Below, in pieces: positions 22,580-33,190 of a stretch of 64,000 nt of DNA. The position numbers and the translations under genes are program-made. A model generated the notes under the pieces. That model saw nothing but the letters and a program-made list of their open reading frames with translations, was not told where the DNA came from and ran no database searches. Numbering within the stretch: the stretch's first letter is position 1; each line of letters opens with the position of its first letter. Origin of the DNA: Homalodisca vitripennis (lineage: Eukaryota > Arthropoda > Insecta > Hemiptera > Cicadellidae); contig NC_060214.1 in NCBI RefSeq assembly GCF_021130785.1, forward strand, positions 103,594,001 to 103,658,000, in the 5' to 3' direction.

Positions 22580-23094
22580 AAAATCTGTTTCTTTAAAAAA
22601 ATAAATTAAGGATCTTTCTGTCTAAATTTTTTATAATGCACTCTTTCCTGTGTCCTGTTAGATTATAATGAGCGGTTGCAAATATTACAACAGCATGCAA
22701 TAAGAGTTACCAGAAATAACATGAAGAGCGCAATAACTTTGTCATCGTCATTAAATTTGACTCAAGAAACAAAACCCTTTAACTTAAAAACTAATGTTAT
22801 AACCCTTTTTCATAGTTTAAACATTTATTTAGTACAGTTTAGCTAGTTTTAATTATTTTTCGTATATAACAGGAGTTTAAACTGCTACATAAAACTTTTA
22901 CTGAATATTATTGTAATAATTTGTTTTTATCGACGCACTCTCTACATGCTTTTCTATCTTTGGCGGCGGAAATAGAACTAGAGGTCTCTAATATATGACA
23001 TGCAAGGTGGGAGGTGATCTTAGCTACTAATACATACAAATATGAAATTTTGATCAAGAATAAGATATATTAAAATATGTTGGCCTACCACGAG
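22580..23094. other. No gene seen
   Basis: AT-rich, no structure recognised. Confidence 0.6.
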
Positions 23095-23099
23095 ACTTG

Positions 23100-23245
23100 A
23101 CGAAAAGTAGATTACAACGGGACCCTTTGGGGTTAAAATATATTGATTTATCTGTCTGGGGTCAGGCTTCACCACCCCACCATGCCTCTTGTATTGTCTC
23201 GCTTTTGTGTTTATTTTTAGCTCTGCTCTGGTTGAAAGTTCAGGG
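23100..23245 (+). repeat. Dispersed repeat family I, copy 1
   Basis: Matches 54665-54800: GGTTAAAATATATTGATTTA, TCTGTCTGGGG, a CACCCCACC-like stretch and ATTGTCTCGCTTTTGTGTTT occur in the same order and spacing. Non-coding. Confidence 0.7.
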
Positions 23246-23459
23246 CATATACTTCTACTAAGTACTAAGTAGCACATATATTCGTACTTGTATACAAAGT
23301 TTAAGAATGTTTTTCAGTATTAATTACAAATAGATCAAAGTTTAAATGGTGTCTTAGGTATTTAAAACTTATTTACTGCGTGCTAAATTTGAATTCTATA
23401 GCTAAGAGGATTACTAGGTCAACGTTAAAAGTAATATGATTATACTTAGTTTATTTAAA

Positions 23460-23690
23460 AATTTATTTATTGTTCGACTTCCTTGCTGCCGTCATGGCTA
23501 CCTATAACAGCATTACTAATATTTACTAACTCTCAGCCAATTCATATCGCCTACATCAGAATGAAGCTTCATACAAAGTTTATATGTCAGACAGAAGACA
23601 GACAGACAGAGATGAATTTTTTCGCGCCCCTTGAGCGTTAGGTTTCGCAAATGCTCATCCAATAGTATATAAATAATATTTATATATTCT
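23460..23690 (+). repeat. Dispersed repeat family B, copy 3
   Basis: Contains TTATTTATTGTTCGACTTCC, ACTCTCAGCCAATTCATA, AGACAGACAGACAGAGATGA, TTTTTTCGCGCCCCTTGAGC and GCAAATGCTCATCCAATA in family order. Confidence 0.7.
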
Positions 23691-24226
23691 ACATAGGTAA
23701 TTTTATAATTTTACTTTATGTAATATAAATATAATTAAGTAGCAATAACCCGCAATTTTGCACGCGATTTCTTATTTAATAACAGGTACATCCTAAGTAT
23801 ATCCTTTATAATGACTCCTGAAGTTCTCTGCTACTAGATATCTTTATCTCTTCAGAATAACTAAGTTTTAAGTTTAAAGAGCAATATATTGAGGGCCTGA
23901 AGTCGGAGAGTGAAAACATGTACAGTATATGGGTAGTAATGAAAAATTTGCTACACAAATTTCTCTGTAACTTCAGTTATATCTGAAAATAGCTCAATTA
24001 GTTCTACAACACTTGAAATATTTTGATCATTATGGAGAAACACGAAATCCGTCATAGTAATCCTATAATTTTGAATTAGAAGTACACATGTTTATAGTAC
24101 ATATTACTTCAGTGTTGATTGCAAAAATAATCGACAAGAAAACTAAATTTCCACTATCTCTTATTTCAGATTTATTGTGTGATCTTGTACGCCATAGTAG
24201 AATTTTCCTTTTTGCGCAATAAAAAA

Positions 24227-24283
<57 letters not shown>

Positions 24284-24925
24284 GGTCTGAGAAGTCTAAT
24301 TCAGTCAAAACGGGTCTCTGCTATCGGCCCTTGTTATCTCAGTCTAAGTTATTCCCAGTGCCCTATTTACGTTACCCCAATCAGAAAACCGCTTTATAAA
24401 GTGTTAATATTAATAAAACATTGTAGAGAATAGAAAAAGATGCAAAATATAACTATAAACATTTCGACACCTAGGTCATAAAAGTTGGTCAGTAAATAAT
24501 GTAGATACAGCTTTTTTTGCGTACAGCGTTAAAACGAGTATAATGCACGTCAAAGTTCTCATTGTTAGCATATATACGGCATCAGTACAATCGTTATATA
24601 TACCTTATATATTTTCGTTGTATAAAGATTAATTAGGAATATCTTTTAGTTATCACACTTATTTTCACGAGTTTTTATTAAGTCATTTAGAAAGAACACT
24701 CCCATGTCGTACCTGTTATTCAATAGCTAATCGCGTGCCAAGCATCGGGTAACTATTAATATAATTCTTTCTACAATTGAGAGGAAATAATACTTTACAG
24801 TTTGGTTGTGTCGAATTAAACATAATTTATTGTAAAAACGGATTTATTTATTTCTATGGGTTTTCAAATTGATACACTAATACAGTGAGCTATAAAACAA
24901 TATAGAGATAACACTGCTTCATATA
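23691..24925. other. No gene seen; (TA)n at 24230-24282
   Basis: AT-rich sequence with a pure TA microsatellite of about 26 units at 24230-24282. Confidence 0.65.
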
Positions 24926-25793
24926 AGGGTTGTTCAAGAAGTCCTTAGAAAATTCCTGAGATGGATAGAAAATTTTGTTCGTAAGTAGCATTATTGTCTA
25001 GACAGTTCTCAAAATTTCTCGATGCAAAAACCTCGATATATTGCATATTTTCGTTGCTATTGACGATTGAAGTGAACAACTTTTATAATAAAGGAGAAAA
25101 GTGTGTTTCGCGAGGGGAAAACAATTTTATTTAAAAGGCTTAATCAAGAGAAATCAAATCTGAGTTGTCATCTGCATATCTGATACTGTTTTTGCAACAG
25201 TTTACAATTGGGTAAACGAGTTTATCTACAAATGATAAACATCGATCGGGACGACCAGTGGAAGTGTCTAATCCCAAAATGATTGAAAGAAATTGGGAAA
25301 TGATTTTGAATGATAGACAAATTAAAGGGTGCGAAATAGTTAGGGCTACAGCTATATGAAAAGGTGCAGTCGCTTCAAATTTGCATAAAAGATTGTTAGT
25401 CTCAAAACTTTCCTCGTGATTGGTGTCGGCGTTTGCTAACCGAGGACAATAAGCACAATCGTCTGGTCATCGGCCCAAATGGCAGAACTGAATTTCGATA
25501 CGTTGCAAAAACCTCCGTATTCGCCAGATTTGTCCCCCAGTGACTTAGTCATGTTTTCGAATTTGAAAATATTGCATGACTGACGTCACTTCACTTCGAA
25601 CGAGGGGGTTATTTAACAAATGATGCTTATTTCAAAGAACTTCAAAATCTTATTTTTTGGACGGTTTTGAAGAATGGGGGAAAATGTATATAACTGCAAG
25701 GAGAATATGTTCAGGAATCACAAAAGTTTTGTTATAAAAAATAGTTTTTCTATATTTTTAATGAAATTTTCTAAGAACGAGACCAGATTGTAG
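24926..25793 (+). pseudogene. Dead mariner-like element, internally deleted
   Basis: A mariner transposase can be read in pieces. NWVNE lies near 25210 and RSGRPVEVSNPKMIE near 25235. MILNDRQIKGCEIVRATAI follows, then an in-frame TGA and KGAVASNLHKRL. After a frame change comes WCRRLLTEDNKHNRL (about 25423-25465), and after another PPYSPDLSPSDLVMF (about 25511-25555) and FTSNEGV. RSGRP, the LLTEDxKxNR block and PPYSPDL-x-PSD are mariner signatures. The segment that should carry the first two catalytic aspartates (TGDE and HDNAPxH) is gone: LLTEDNK runs almost directly into the third-Asp motif, a deletion of several hundred bp. Possible terminal inverted repeats share CTTAGAAAATT at 24944-24954 and its complement at about 25764-25775. 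The lineage differs from the intact 44-kb mariner. Confidence 0.85.
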
Positions 25794-26384
25794 GGAAGAG
25801 TCTGAGACTCTTCATGTAGGCTTCGATGGTTTGGTGGAATATTTCTACATCATTATCCTGTTCTTACACGTATCTGAGAGGAGATAAGGAATGTAGCTGT
25901 AATATATCTTACATGAAAGCTTGATATAAGTTAAGAGATTTCTAAATTGAGTTACTCTTGGAATTAATTATGAACCATTTAAACTTATTAATTAATGGAG
26001 AAAAATATTTAAAATTAATTGTGCTTAAATAAATATCCGACAAAGTGGCATATATAGAAATCTATCTCGGAGACAGGAATATCTGTCCGGAAAATTATTA
26101 ACTTTTACTACTCATGGCTATGTTCTACTTAAAAAAAAACTACCCGGAACAAATCTTCTGGTTTTATTTCAGTATTTTGGGGGATGGGACTTGATGCCAA
26201 AGAGCTTCCCTTTGTATACGCCCATAAACCGACAACAAGAAAAACTTTCTGATTTGGCAAGTGGTACCACTTAATTCGTACTTATCTGAGCACTTTTATT
26301 CCAGTTCAGGAAAATTACGTTTGTTAACGCAGTCCTAAAGTACTAAATTCACTGCTAGATTTGACACAAGGCTGACAACCTTTC

Positions 26385-26640
26385 CGCTTGGAATGGTTAT
26401 GACATTTGTACAGACTGGAGGAAAGTGTAGTAGTTCGCGTGTGTTCCGCCAGTCCTCGCTACTCTGCTCTGCTTGTTTATTGTTCTTGTCGTCACGAACA
26501 CGGCCAGATGTGTTTTGCTGTATTACTTCTATATTTATGTCTCCAACCTTGCTTGACTCCGTATTCAGATTTATAATGCTAGTGGCTTTATCCGCCAGAT
26601 CGATTCTCGACAGTCGTATCAAGGGACATACTTGAATAAG
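26385..26640 (+). repeat. Dispersed repeat family G, copy 1
   Basis: GGAGGAAAGTGTAGTAGTTC, GCGTGTGTTCCGCCAG, TGCTTGTTTATTGTTCTTGT and CGTCACGAACACG recur in the same order at 30000-30070, 30990-31100 and more weakly 31285-31390. The opposite-strand 95-codon open frame (26335-26622) is open by chance or is a relic; no domain was recognised. Confidence 0.6.
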
Positions 26641-26804
26641 CGATCCCGTTGGTTATCGATATAACCCACGTACACTTATCGATATACGGAACGATTATTC
26701 GATGTATATTTTAATACGTTATTATATTCAATGTTACTAGTGTACATTTTATGTCAAATAGCAAATTACAGCATATATTAAAACATGGGGAATTGTACAA
26801 TAAT

Positions 26805-27688
26805 TTGGTACTTAGGTATTATCCGGAAGCCTGTATTTTTGGAAGAGTTTTGCTTAGACATAAAAACTGCATTAATAGAAAGAACAAAGGTGTTATATTT
26901 ACTGTGAAAACTACATGTCATTATGACGATCGGTTCTTGTTTTCTACCTCCCAGAGTAAGCGATGTCGGCAAGAAGGTGGCCGCTCTGTCCCTATCTACT
27001 ACTTGTATGTACTTGTACTATGCGATATTAGTAGGTTAAGAAGAGGTTATAATACATATGTTACTTACTAGTAGTACCAAAGTTAAAGATACCCTTTACG
27101 AGCGCTCACGTGATCTTAGCTGGAAGTTGGGTAATATCTCGAGGGTTGTTTTTCTTTTTTTGCCAAAAAAGAGGGGTGGCGCTGCCACCTAAACCCGCAC
27201 TAATGTGCAGGAGCATTCCGACCGGTACTTTTTGGACCTCAGATCTTCCAAATTTTCATTCGTCAAGGATTATTTCCGACCAGTACTTTCAGGGCCCCAG
27301 ATCGTCCAAATTTTCAGAAGTCTAAAACGTGGACGATCTGGAACGTGATCTGAGGTGCAGAAGTATAGGTTGGAAATTCTCCTGGACATAAGTGCGGGTT
27401 TCGGTGGCAGCGCCACCCCGCTTTTCTAGTGACAAAAGAAAAACATCCCTCGAGATAATACCCAAATTCAAGCTCAGAACAAGTGAGTGCTGGGAAGGGT
27501 ACAACTAGTAACATATTTATGATAACTTAACCTAAATCTGCTAATGTCGAGTAATAACAAGTAATAGATAGGGACAGATTGACTTCTGTAAAGACGTGTA
27601 ATTTTCACAGTACATTTTTAGGTCCTGGTAAGAAAAAGTTCTAAAATAGTGGCCTCCGGACAACACTAAAATACCAATAGTTTTTTTT
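26805..27688. mobile_element. Foldback element: two arms of about 430 bp in inverted orientation
   Basis: The left half matches the reverse complement of the right half from the outer ends (TTGGTACTTAGGT at about 26807; complement of TTGGTATTTTAGTG at about 27685) almost to the centre near 27300. Matching blocks include TATCCGGAAGCC / TGTCCGGAGGCC, TACTGTGAAAACTACATGTC / TACTGTGAAAATTACACGTC, CTGTCCCTATCTA at 26985 and its complement ending at 27576, and TATCTCGAGGG at 27135 with its complement near 27450. GGTGGCGCTGCCACC is at 27175-27189, with its complement at 27403-27417. The arms look roughly 75-80% identical with small indels. No transposase is encoded. The near-central part of each arm is GC-richer and itself palindromic. 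Confidence 0.85.
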
Positions 27689-28135
27689 AATAATTTTTAT
27701 TTTTTTATCAATAATAATTAGAAAATCCTTACCAACCATTAAAAATTAATATGTTTATAAAATGATGTTAGTTTAAAAATAATATAGTATTTTTAAAAGT
27801 TCTTGTACAGTCAAACAAATTTCTGTGAATTGCTAAGAACTCAAAGAAGAAGGAAAATTGATGTACGAGAACAGATCAAACTAAACAAATCAACAGAGAA
27901 ACGCGATATAAAAGGTTCAAAATTATATTTTTAATTCTTGTGTAAATATTATATATTATATAATTATAAACTACACTTATGAGCAGCCAAAGTTGAAGAT
28001 ATGGTACTTTTTACATCTTTATAGTTATTGTTGAAAATTATTCACTGAAATTTTCCCTTTCCAGTTATATATAACATATTACTAATACAAACATTCATAG
28101 TCTGTAAAATACATTTTCCCAAACGTCTGCACTCA
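27689..28135. other. No gene seen
   Basis: Very AT-rich linker between the foldback element and the Mutator-like relic. Confidence 0.6.
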
Positions 28136-28139
28136 TGTT

Positions 28140-29073
28140 TTATCACATTAGGCATCAAAATACTTTGGTGATGGGAACTATCTTTCACATGGGGCTTTTT
28201 GTGTAGCAAAACCACATGGGGATAAGGTGCACATAGCTAAATTAGACTGTATTGGCCATGGTTAATTTACCATGTTTTTGGCTAATGTACCAGTGTACAG
28301 AAATGGATGGGTACACGATTTTGCAAGCAAACACAAGGAACATATAAATTTATAAAAAATATATAAATTTATAAATCCTTAAATTCTTAATCTACTGACA
28401 AACGCTGCTATTCAGAATCTTCAAGCATTATACGGTTTGGAAATTCAAAGGAATACCCACAGCTTATTAGGCGTGAATGAAAAAAAAAACGTTTTCTTCC
28501 ACTTTTTAAGATGTAATGTCGAATAAAACAACCACATGCATCATCATGTGCCCTAAAGATGAAACAAAATGTAATTACAGCAGAGCCATTTTGGAAAATA
28601 AATTACGTGTTCTCAAAACACTTACATATACCATTGGAAGTCATCCTGAAAATAAAGCCCATTTTCAGAAGTTTTGCTGATCCTGGACTTCTAAGTAAAT
28701 ACCTGAAAGAAAAATGACAGAACCATAACGAGATTCTAAATAATGCTATTTGGTCTCGAGTTCCAAAAAGGTCTTAATTACTTTACCAACGTTGCGATTT
28801 GGAGTATACGATGCTGTTTTATCTTTAAATGGAGGGTACTCTAATAAAACTGTAAAAATGCAAGGTTTTAGAACAGTTAGGACTAAAAGTAGGACAACAC
28901 GTGCTTCAAACCATGGAAAGATTGGAGTAAGCGCATTCGGAAAGCCGAAAAGGTATCTACCGAGTTGGAGAAAAAGTAGACAAGAAAGAACCTTGTCTAA
29001 GAGGAAGCTAAATGTTCTGTATGTGGAAGGAGAGAGCCAAGACAATCCATCATATGGTGCTGGAGAACACTAA
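28140..29073 (+). pseudogene. Decayed Mutator-like transposase (PF20700-like)
   Basis: Several frames together give, in order: FGDGNYLSHGAF, AKPHGDKVHIAKLDCIGHG (about 28220-28260), LTNAAIQNLQALYGLEIQRN and THSLLGVNEKK (about 28393-28480), CPKDETKCNYSRAILENK (about 28550-28605), LHIPLEVILKIKPIFRSFADPGLLSKYL (about 28626-28705), and NAIWSRVPK followed by LPTLRFGVYDAVLSLNGGYSN and KRKLNVLYVEGESQDNPSYG, ending in a stop at 29071. KLDCIGHxQ, LTxxxIxxLQxYYGxAIRxN, CPKxxxxxCxY, IKPIFxxLxxxxLLxKCLxGxTQN and IWxxxPKxxFVxLxTLxxxVYDAV are, from memory, the ordered blocks of an invertebrate Mutator-like transposase family. Multiple stops and frame changes show it is dead; the N-terminal half is missing. 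The family assignment rests on recall and should be tested. Confidence 0.7.
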
Positions 29074-29079
29074 CTTTAA

Positions 29080-29245
29080 GTTACTCTCAGTTTTAAGAGT
29101 TGCTCTCAAGGTATTAGTGATTTCTCAGGGTTTAGATTCGTTAACTTTTAGTGTATTAGTATATAAGCCCGGTATTGTTTCAGTAGATTTAGGTAGTTCA
29201 TGTAAAGTTTTTCAAAGAGGTTCATAGAAATTCAATAATAAAAAC

Positions 29246-29303
<58 letters not shown>

Positions 29304-29985
29304 ATTCAATGTTTTAAACATATAAAATTTATTTTACTCTTAACGAGAACTAAATAATGAACAAACTGATATAATCAAAATTAGATCTCTAAGCGCTATG
29401 GTTATAGAGTTATGTGATATAAAGTTGTCATTGTCGTAAATGTGAGTGGCCTGAATAAGAATTTTGTTTTAAACATAAACTAATGATTGTTTAGTTTCTT
29501 CGTTTTCGGTAGCAATATGAATTATAAAGATTGGTTCTCATTAATCCACGATTGAGAAGTGAAATTGCATTTTTTATTAATTAAACTCTCATGCAATATT
29601 ACAAATTTATTTGAAATATTTACTAAATAACATCATAATAAGATCATACAGAAAGTAAGAGGTTGAATACATTCCAATCACTTGTATAGCCCTATTTTCC
29701 ACAGTGTATTTTGTATTTCGAACAGAATCGCACCATTTATGTCAATTGTTTAAGACACGTCTTAAAAGTACGTTCTCAATGGTGTGGAAGTTTACAATTT
29801 TAACAATTTTACTCTATTAAAGTTCTTATTATTACCTAACAATAAGTGGAATACAAGAGATCACATGTTTTCCACCAGTATACACAACATAATTAAGCTT
29901 GTTTATGGTTTTAATCCTCACAAGTGTGATTTATAAAATTAAAAAATAGTAATGGTTTTATATAAAATATATTTTTGTCATTGTC
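29080..29985. other. No gene seen; (TA)n at 29250-29300
   Basis: AT-rich with one TA microsatellite of about 25 units. Confidence 0.65.
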
Positions 29986-29994
29986 TCAACAGTA

Positions 29995-30070
29995 TCTAGA
30001 ACGTGGAAGAAAGTGTGAGAAGTTCGCGTGTGTTCCGCTAGTGCATACAACAATTCAATATTTGTGTTTA
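29995..30070 (+). repeat. Dispersed repeat family G, copy 2
   Basis: GTGGAAGAAAGTGTGAGAAG, TTCGCGTGTGTTCCGC and TTTGTGTTTATTAAGAA match copy 1 in order. Confidence 0.55.
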
Positions 30071-30109
30071 TTAAGAACCCAATAAGGGCCATATGGAAAT
30101 CATGATGTC

Positions 30110-30487
30110 AGTTCGTAAGTGCTGGTCGATAGAAAGGCCTTAGACTCATAAAACTTGGTATCTGCCTTCCTCTTGTCCTGAGGAAGACCCCCATTGATTT
30201 TTTTGTCAAAAGGTCAATGCACAGCCTGTCTGCCCGTCTATAAGATAGCTTGATGGAAAGGTTCTGGAGACTGAACTCGGTATATAGGGTTATCAGGGCT
30301 TAAAGAAGAACTGTATTGATTTTGGGATCAAAGGGTGAAAGGGCAGTCCGGCCATCTGCCAGTCTATCCATCCGACTGTCTTTGTAATAATTCTTGACAG
30401 AAAGATCATAGAGACTAGAAACTTGGTACCTTGGTGTTCTTCTTAATTGGAATGTAAGTTTTTTGGGGTTAAATATTGGAATAATCG
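30110..30487 (-). repeat. Diverged relatives of the 151-bp satellite, about 2.5 units
   Basis: Three successive blocks of roughly 150 bp each carry a GAAAGG..TTAGAGACT..AAACTTGGTA-type core, a TTCTTC...ATTGATTTT segment, and a CTGTCTGCCCGTCTAT-like segment. Compared with the reverse complement of the 9.6-12.6 kb unit, the order is the same (TCTTGATATAAACGTCCTAG, TTGAAACTTTGTAC, GAAGAACACTATCGGTGC, GGACAGCCC, ATCTGTCCGTCTGTGTGATG). It is an old, inverted relative of that satellite. Confidence 0.65.
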
Positions 30488-30862
30488 TCTGTTTGTTCTT
30501 CTGTGTGATAACTCATTCGTTCTGTTTGTTCGTCTGTGTGATAACTCATTCGTTCTGTTTGTTCGTCTGTGTGATAACTCATTCGTTCTGTTTGTTCGTC
30601 TGTGTGATAACTCATTCGTTCTGTTTGTTCGTCTGTGTGATAACTCATTTGTTCTGTTTGTTCGTCTGTGTGATAACTCATTCGTTCTGTTTGTTCGTCT
30701 GTGTGATAACTCATTCGTTCTGTTTGTTCGTCTGTGTGATAACTCATTCGTTCTGTTTGTTCGTCTGTGTGATAACTCATTCGTTCTGTTTGTTCGTCTG
30801 TGTGATAACTCATTCGTTCTGTTTGTTCGTCTGTGTGATAACTCCTTCGTTCTGTTTGTTTT
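30488..30862. repeat. 33-bp tandem array, about 11.4 units
   Basis: Units start with TCTGTTTGTTCGTCTGTGTG every 33 bp from 30488 to 30851 and are nearly identical. TGTTCGTCTGTGTGATAACT is close to TGTCCGTCTGTGTGATGAGT of the reverse-complemented 151-bp satellite, so this looks like a secondary amplification of one satellite motif. Long repetitive open frames on both strands (e.g. 30447-30899 plus) are a consequence of the multiple-of-3 period. Confidence 0.95.
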
Positions 30863-30984
30863 ATATGTCACGACCTTGATGGATATTCCGTTTTATTAGT
30901 TTATTATTGTTTCATTCGACATAAATAAAATATACAGTCTTATTGGTATATTAACTTTATCCGACAAGTTACTTCTTTAGACAG

Positions 30985-31390
30985 TCTCAACAATGCATAG
31001 AATGTGGAGGGAAATGTAAGAAGTCGCGTGCGTTCCACCAGGCCACACAAATATGCTTGTGTTTGTTTATTGTTCTGTCGTCACGAACGTAATATATAGA
31101 CTTATATAGCTCTAATGACTTCATTCGATAAGCCAATGTTTGCCATGGTTTAAATGAAACATAAATATAATTGATTCTGTGTAATATACTGTCCATACAA
31201 CTGTGCTTGCATTTAATTAAACGTAGCGAACACAATATTTAAACTTGTCATTATTAAAAAAAATAATGCGAAGAAATTAAAAAGCAATGTAAGAGTTCAC
31301 ATGATATTTTCAGTCAGTAATTATTATACCTTTGCTTTTGTTTATTTTTGTGTTCTTCACAAACACGTTTTGGTGTAATATTACGCATAT
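30985..31390 (+). repeat. Dispersed repeat family G, copies 3 and 4
   Basis: Copy 3 (30990-31100): GTGGAGGGAAATGTAAGAAG, CGCGTGCGTTCCACCAGG, GTTTGTTTATTGTTCTGTCG, CGTCACGAACG. Copy 4 (31285-31390) is weaker: ATGTAAGAGTTCACATG, TTTGTTTATTTTTGTGTTCT, CACAAACACG. They lie about 295 bp apart in direct orientation. Confidence 0.55.
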
Positions 31391-32149
31391 ATTAATGTCT
31401 TGGACTTTTCTAATACACTGGTCTTGTCACTATCTAAGAAAAATTAATTTAAATTTAAATCTAAAACCCTTAATCTCTGTTTATATTTAGTTTGGAAAAC
31501 CCATTGAAATTTACTTTATTTTATGTCGCTTCTTACCTATTTTATGTTTTGTATATTGCTACAGTATATTTTACATATGGAGTTAAACTTTATATCATAT
31601 GGGCAGTAAGGGAAAAATAAATAATTTCTAAATATAAACGGAGATAAGATGTTTATTGTTTTGCATTTAAACTGCTGTATAACGAACAAAAATAAGTTTA
31701 TGCATTTAATTAAAATGTCACGCACTTAGACAGCAACTTCAGTTTTAAATAAAATCAACAAAGTCCTGCGACAGACAGAAACTAAATTCAACATGTATGC
31801 ACAAATTTTTAATAAAACTTGTTTTAAATTAAAATCTCTTCAATATTAACTTTATAAAACTCAATTAATACACTCCGAGCTCTCTTTAGATTTACTGAAA
31901 ATTACCCTGCAAACTCTTTAACTATTACATTGAAAATTGCAAACTCTTGGAGTCTCAAGGCAACGTTTATCTCGCAGATTCAAAGACATGTTAACCAGGT
32001 TGATATCTTCTTGATATATTTTAAAATTGACTTTAATTCATTTTAATAAAAATCTTAGGTGAATCGAAATTGTATTCTGGTACTAATAAAAAGTAGGAGG
32101 TATCGCTGAGGCTGCTTGCTAAATTTAAAACTTGTAGATCATTCTTGTG
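31391..32149. other. No gene seen
   Basis: AT-rich, no recognisable structure. Confidence 0.6.
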
Positions 32150-32330
32150 AAGTCCTGCGGACAGATAAGTAGGCAAGCAGGTGTACAAAAACGAAATTTT
32201 TACATCCCTTTGGCAGACAAAATAAATTATGTCAGCCTACTGAATGATAGGCCTCAATGATGCTCAATATCAGTAAAATTCCATGAATGTACATGCAATG
32301 TAGAACATATTTACAAATTAACACCAACAT
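32150..32330 (+). repeat. Dispersed repeat shared with 43940-44040
   Basis: AGGCAAGCAGG, AAATAAATTATGTCAGCCTA, CTGAATGATAGG and AATGATGCTCAATATCAGTA match a block near 43950-44035 (AGGCAGGCAAG, AAATAAATTGTGTCAGCTTA, CTAAATGATTC, AATGATGCTCAGCGAAATTC). Possibly an offshoot of family B. Confidence 0.55.
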
Positions 32331-32367
32331 GAACAAATTAAGTACCAATATAAAACATAAAGACTAC

Positions 32368-32479
32368 TGCTTAAATTATGAACAAACACTCCAATAATTA
32401 AGAAATTCTACTTTTGCGAGGCCTTTCGTGCTCGATGATCACATCATCAGATAGTTATGTAGGGTTCATAATTTAAGCA
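32368..32479 (-). mobile_element. Inverted repeat enclosing a hammerhead-core-like hairpin
   Basis: Perfect 16-bp inverted repeat: TGCTTAAATTATGAAC at 32368-32383 and its complement at 32464-32479. Inside, on the minus strand, CTGATGA (32451-32445), a hairpin-forming stretch with GTG/CAC closing, then GAAA (32428-32425) and GGCCTCGC. CTGATGA...GAAA is the exact hammerhead core. An alternative pairing GATGAT/ATCATC competes with stem II. Likely a Penelope-like terminal fragment. Confidence 0.5.
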
Positions 32480-32724
32480 TTTGATTCCAATAAGAAGAAG
32501 CTCGTAGAATGTATAAAGTCTACTGATGAAATATTTCTCCAGCTATCTCACCACGTAATAGATTCATTTTTTTCATTAACTTTATACATCGGTTTCATAG
32601 CTATGGATGACAATAAAAAGTAAAATTGCATCGGAATAACATATTGTCTCCAAACTTTTTATTGTTCTTTTTGCTTTCTGGAAAAAATGCCACGTGTTGC
32701 AATCTGTTACGGTGTTTTCCTTTT

Positions 32725-33190
32725 TGTTTACAATTTTATTTATCTTGCCAAATCCTTACTGACGTAATGGTTACCCATAAGACAAATATTTTTCATTATT
32801 TAATATCAGTGTTCAAATAATAAAATTCTACTTACCAGCCCACTATAAAATAATGTTGCATGTGTTGGGATAGTCAGTCTACATGTTTTAATATGTTACA
32901 TACAAAAACCTCTCATGAGATTCCTTTATTTCTGTACAAGTTTATTTATTGTGTTATTTCCTTAGTTACATTATGGTTATCCACAAGAATAACATAATTG
33001 TATTCTCTAACGCTCAGCCAAATCCTATGCAGTGACACCATGATCGAACTCAGTGTTGCCAACTGTTGTCTATTTTGGTCGGTTCATTTTTTAGATATCA
33101 TACAGACAGGCATGCTGACCGAAATGAAGTTTATGCAGTCCCTCGAGCGATTCGCTAACGCTCAATCAATGAATATCCTATATTCCAAAA
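32725..33190 (+). repeat. Dispersed repeat family B, partial copy and copy 4
   Basis: A short partial copy at about 32725-32800 has TTTATTTATCTTGCC, ATGGTTACCCATAAGAC. A longer copy at 32935-33190 follows, with TTTATTTATTGTGTTATTTC, TATGGTTATCC, CTAACGCTCAGCCAAATCC, TTTTTTAGATATCATACAGA, CCTCGAGCGATTCGCTAACG and CTCAATCAATGAATATCC. Confidence 0.65.

Noticed and set aside
30443..30899. Repetitive proteins of 138-150 aa through the 33-bp array
   Set aside because: Three long frames are open on two strands only because the period is a multiple of 3; no start context and no flanking coding sequence.
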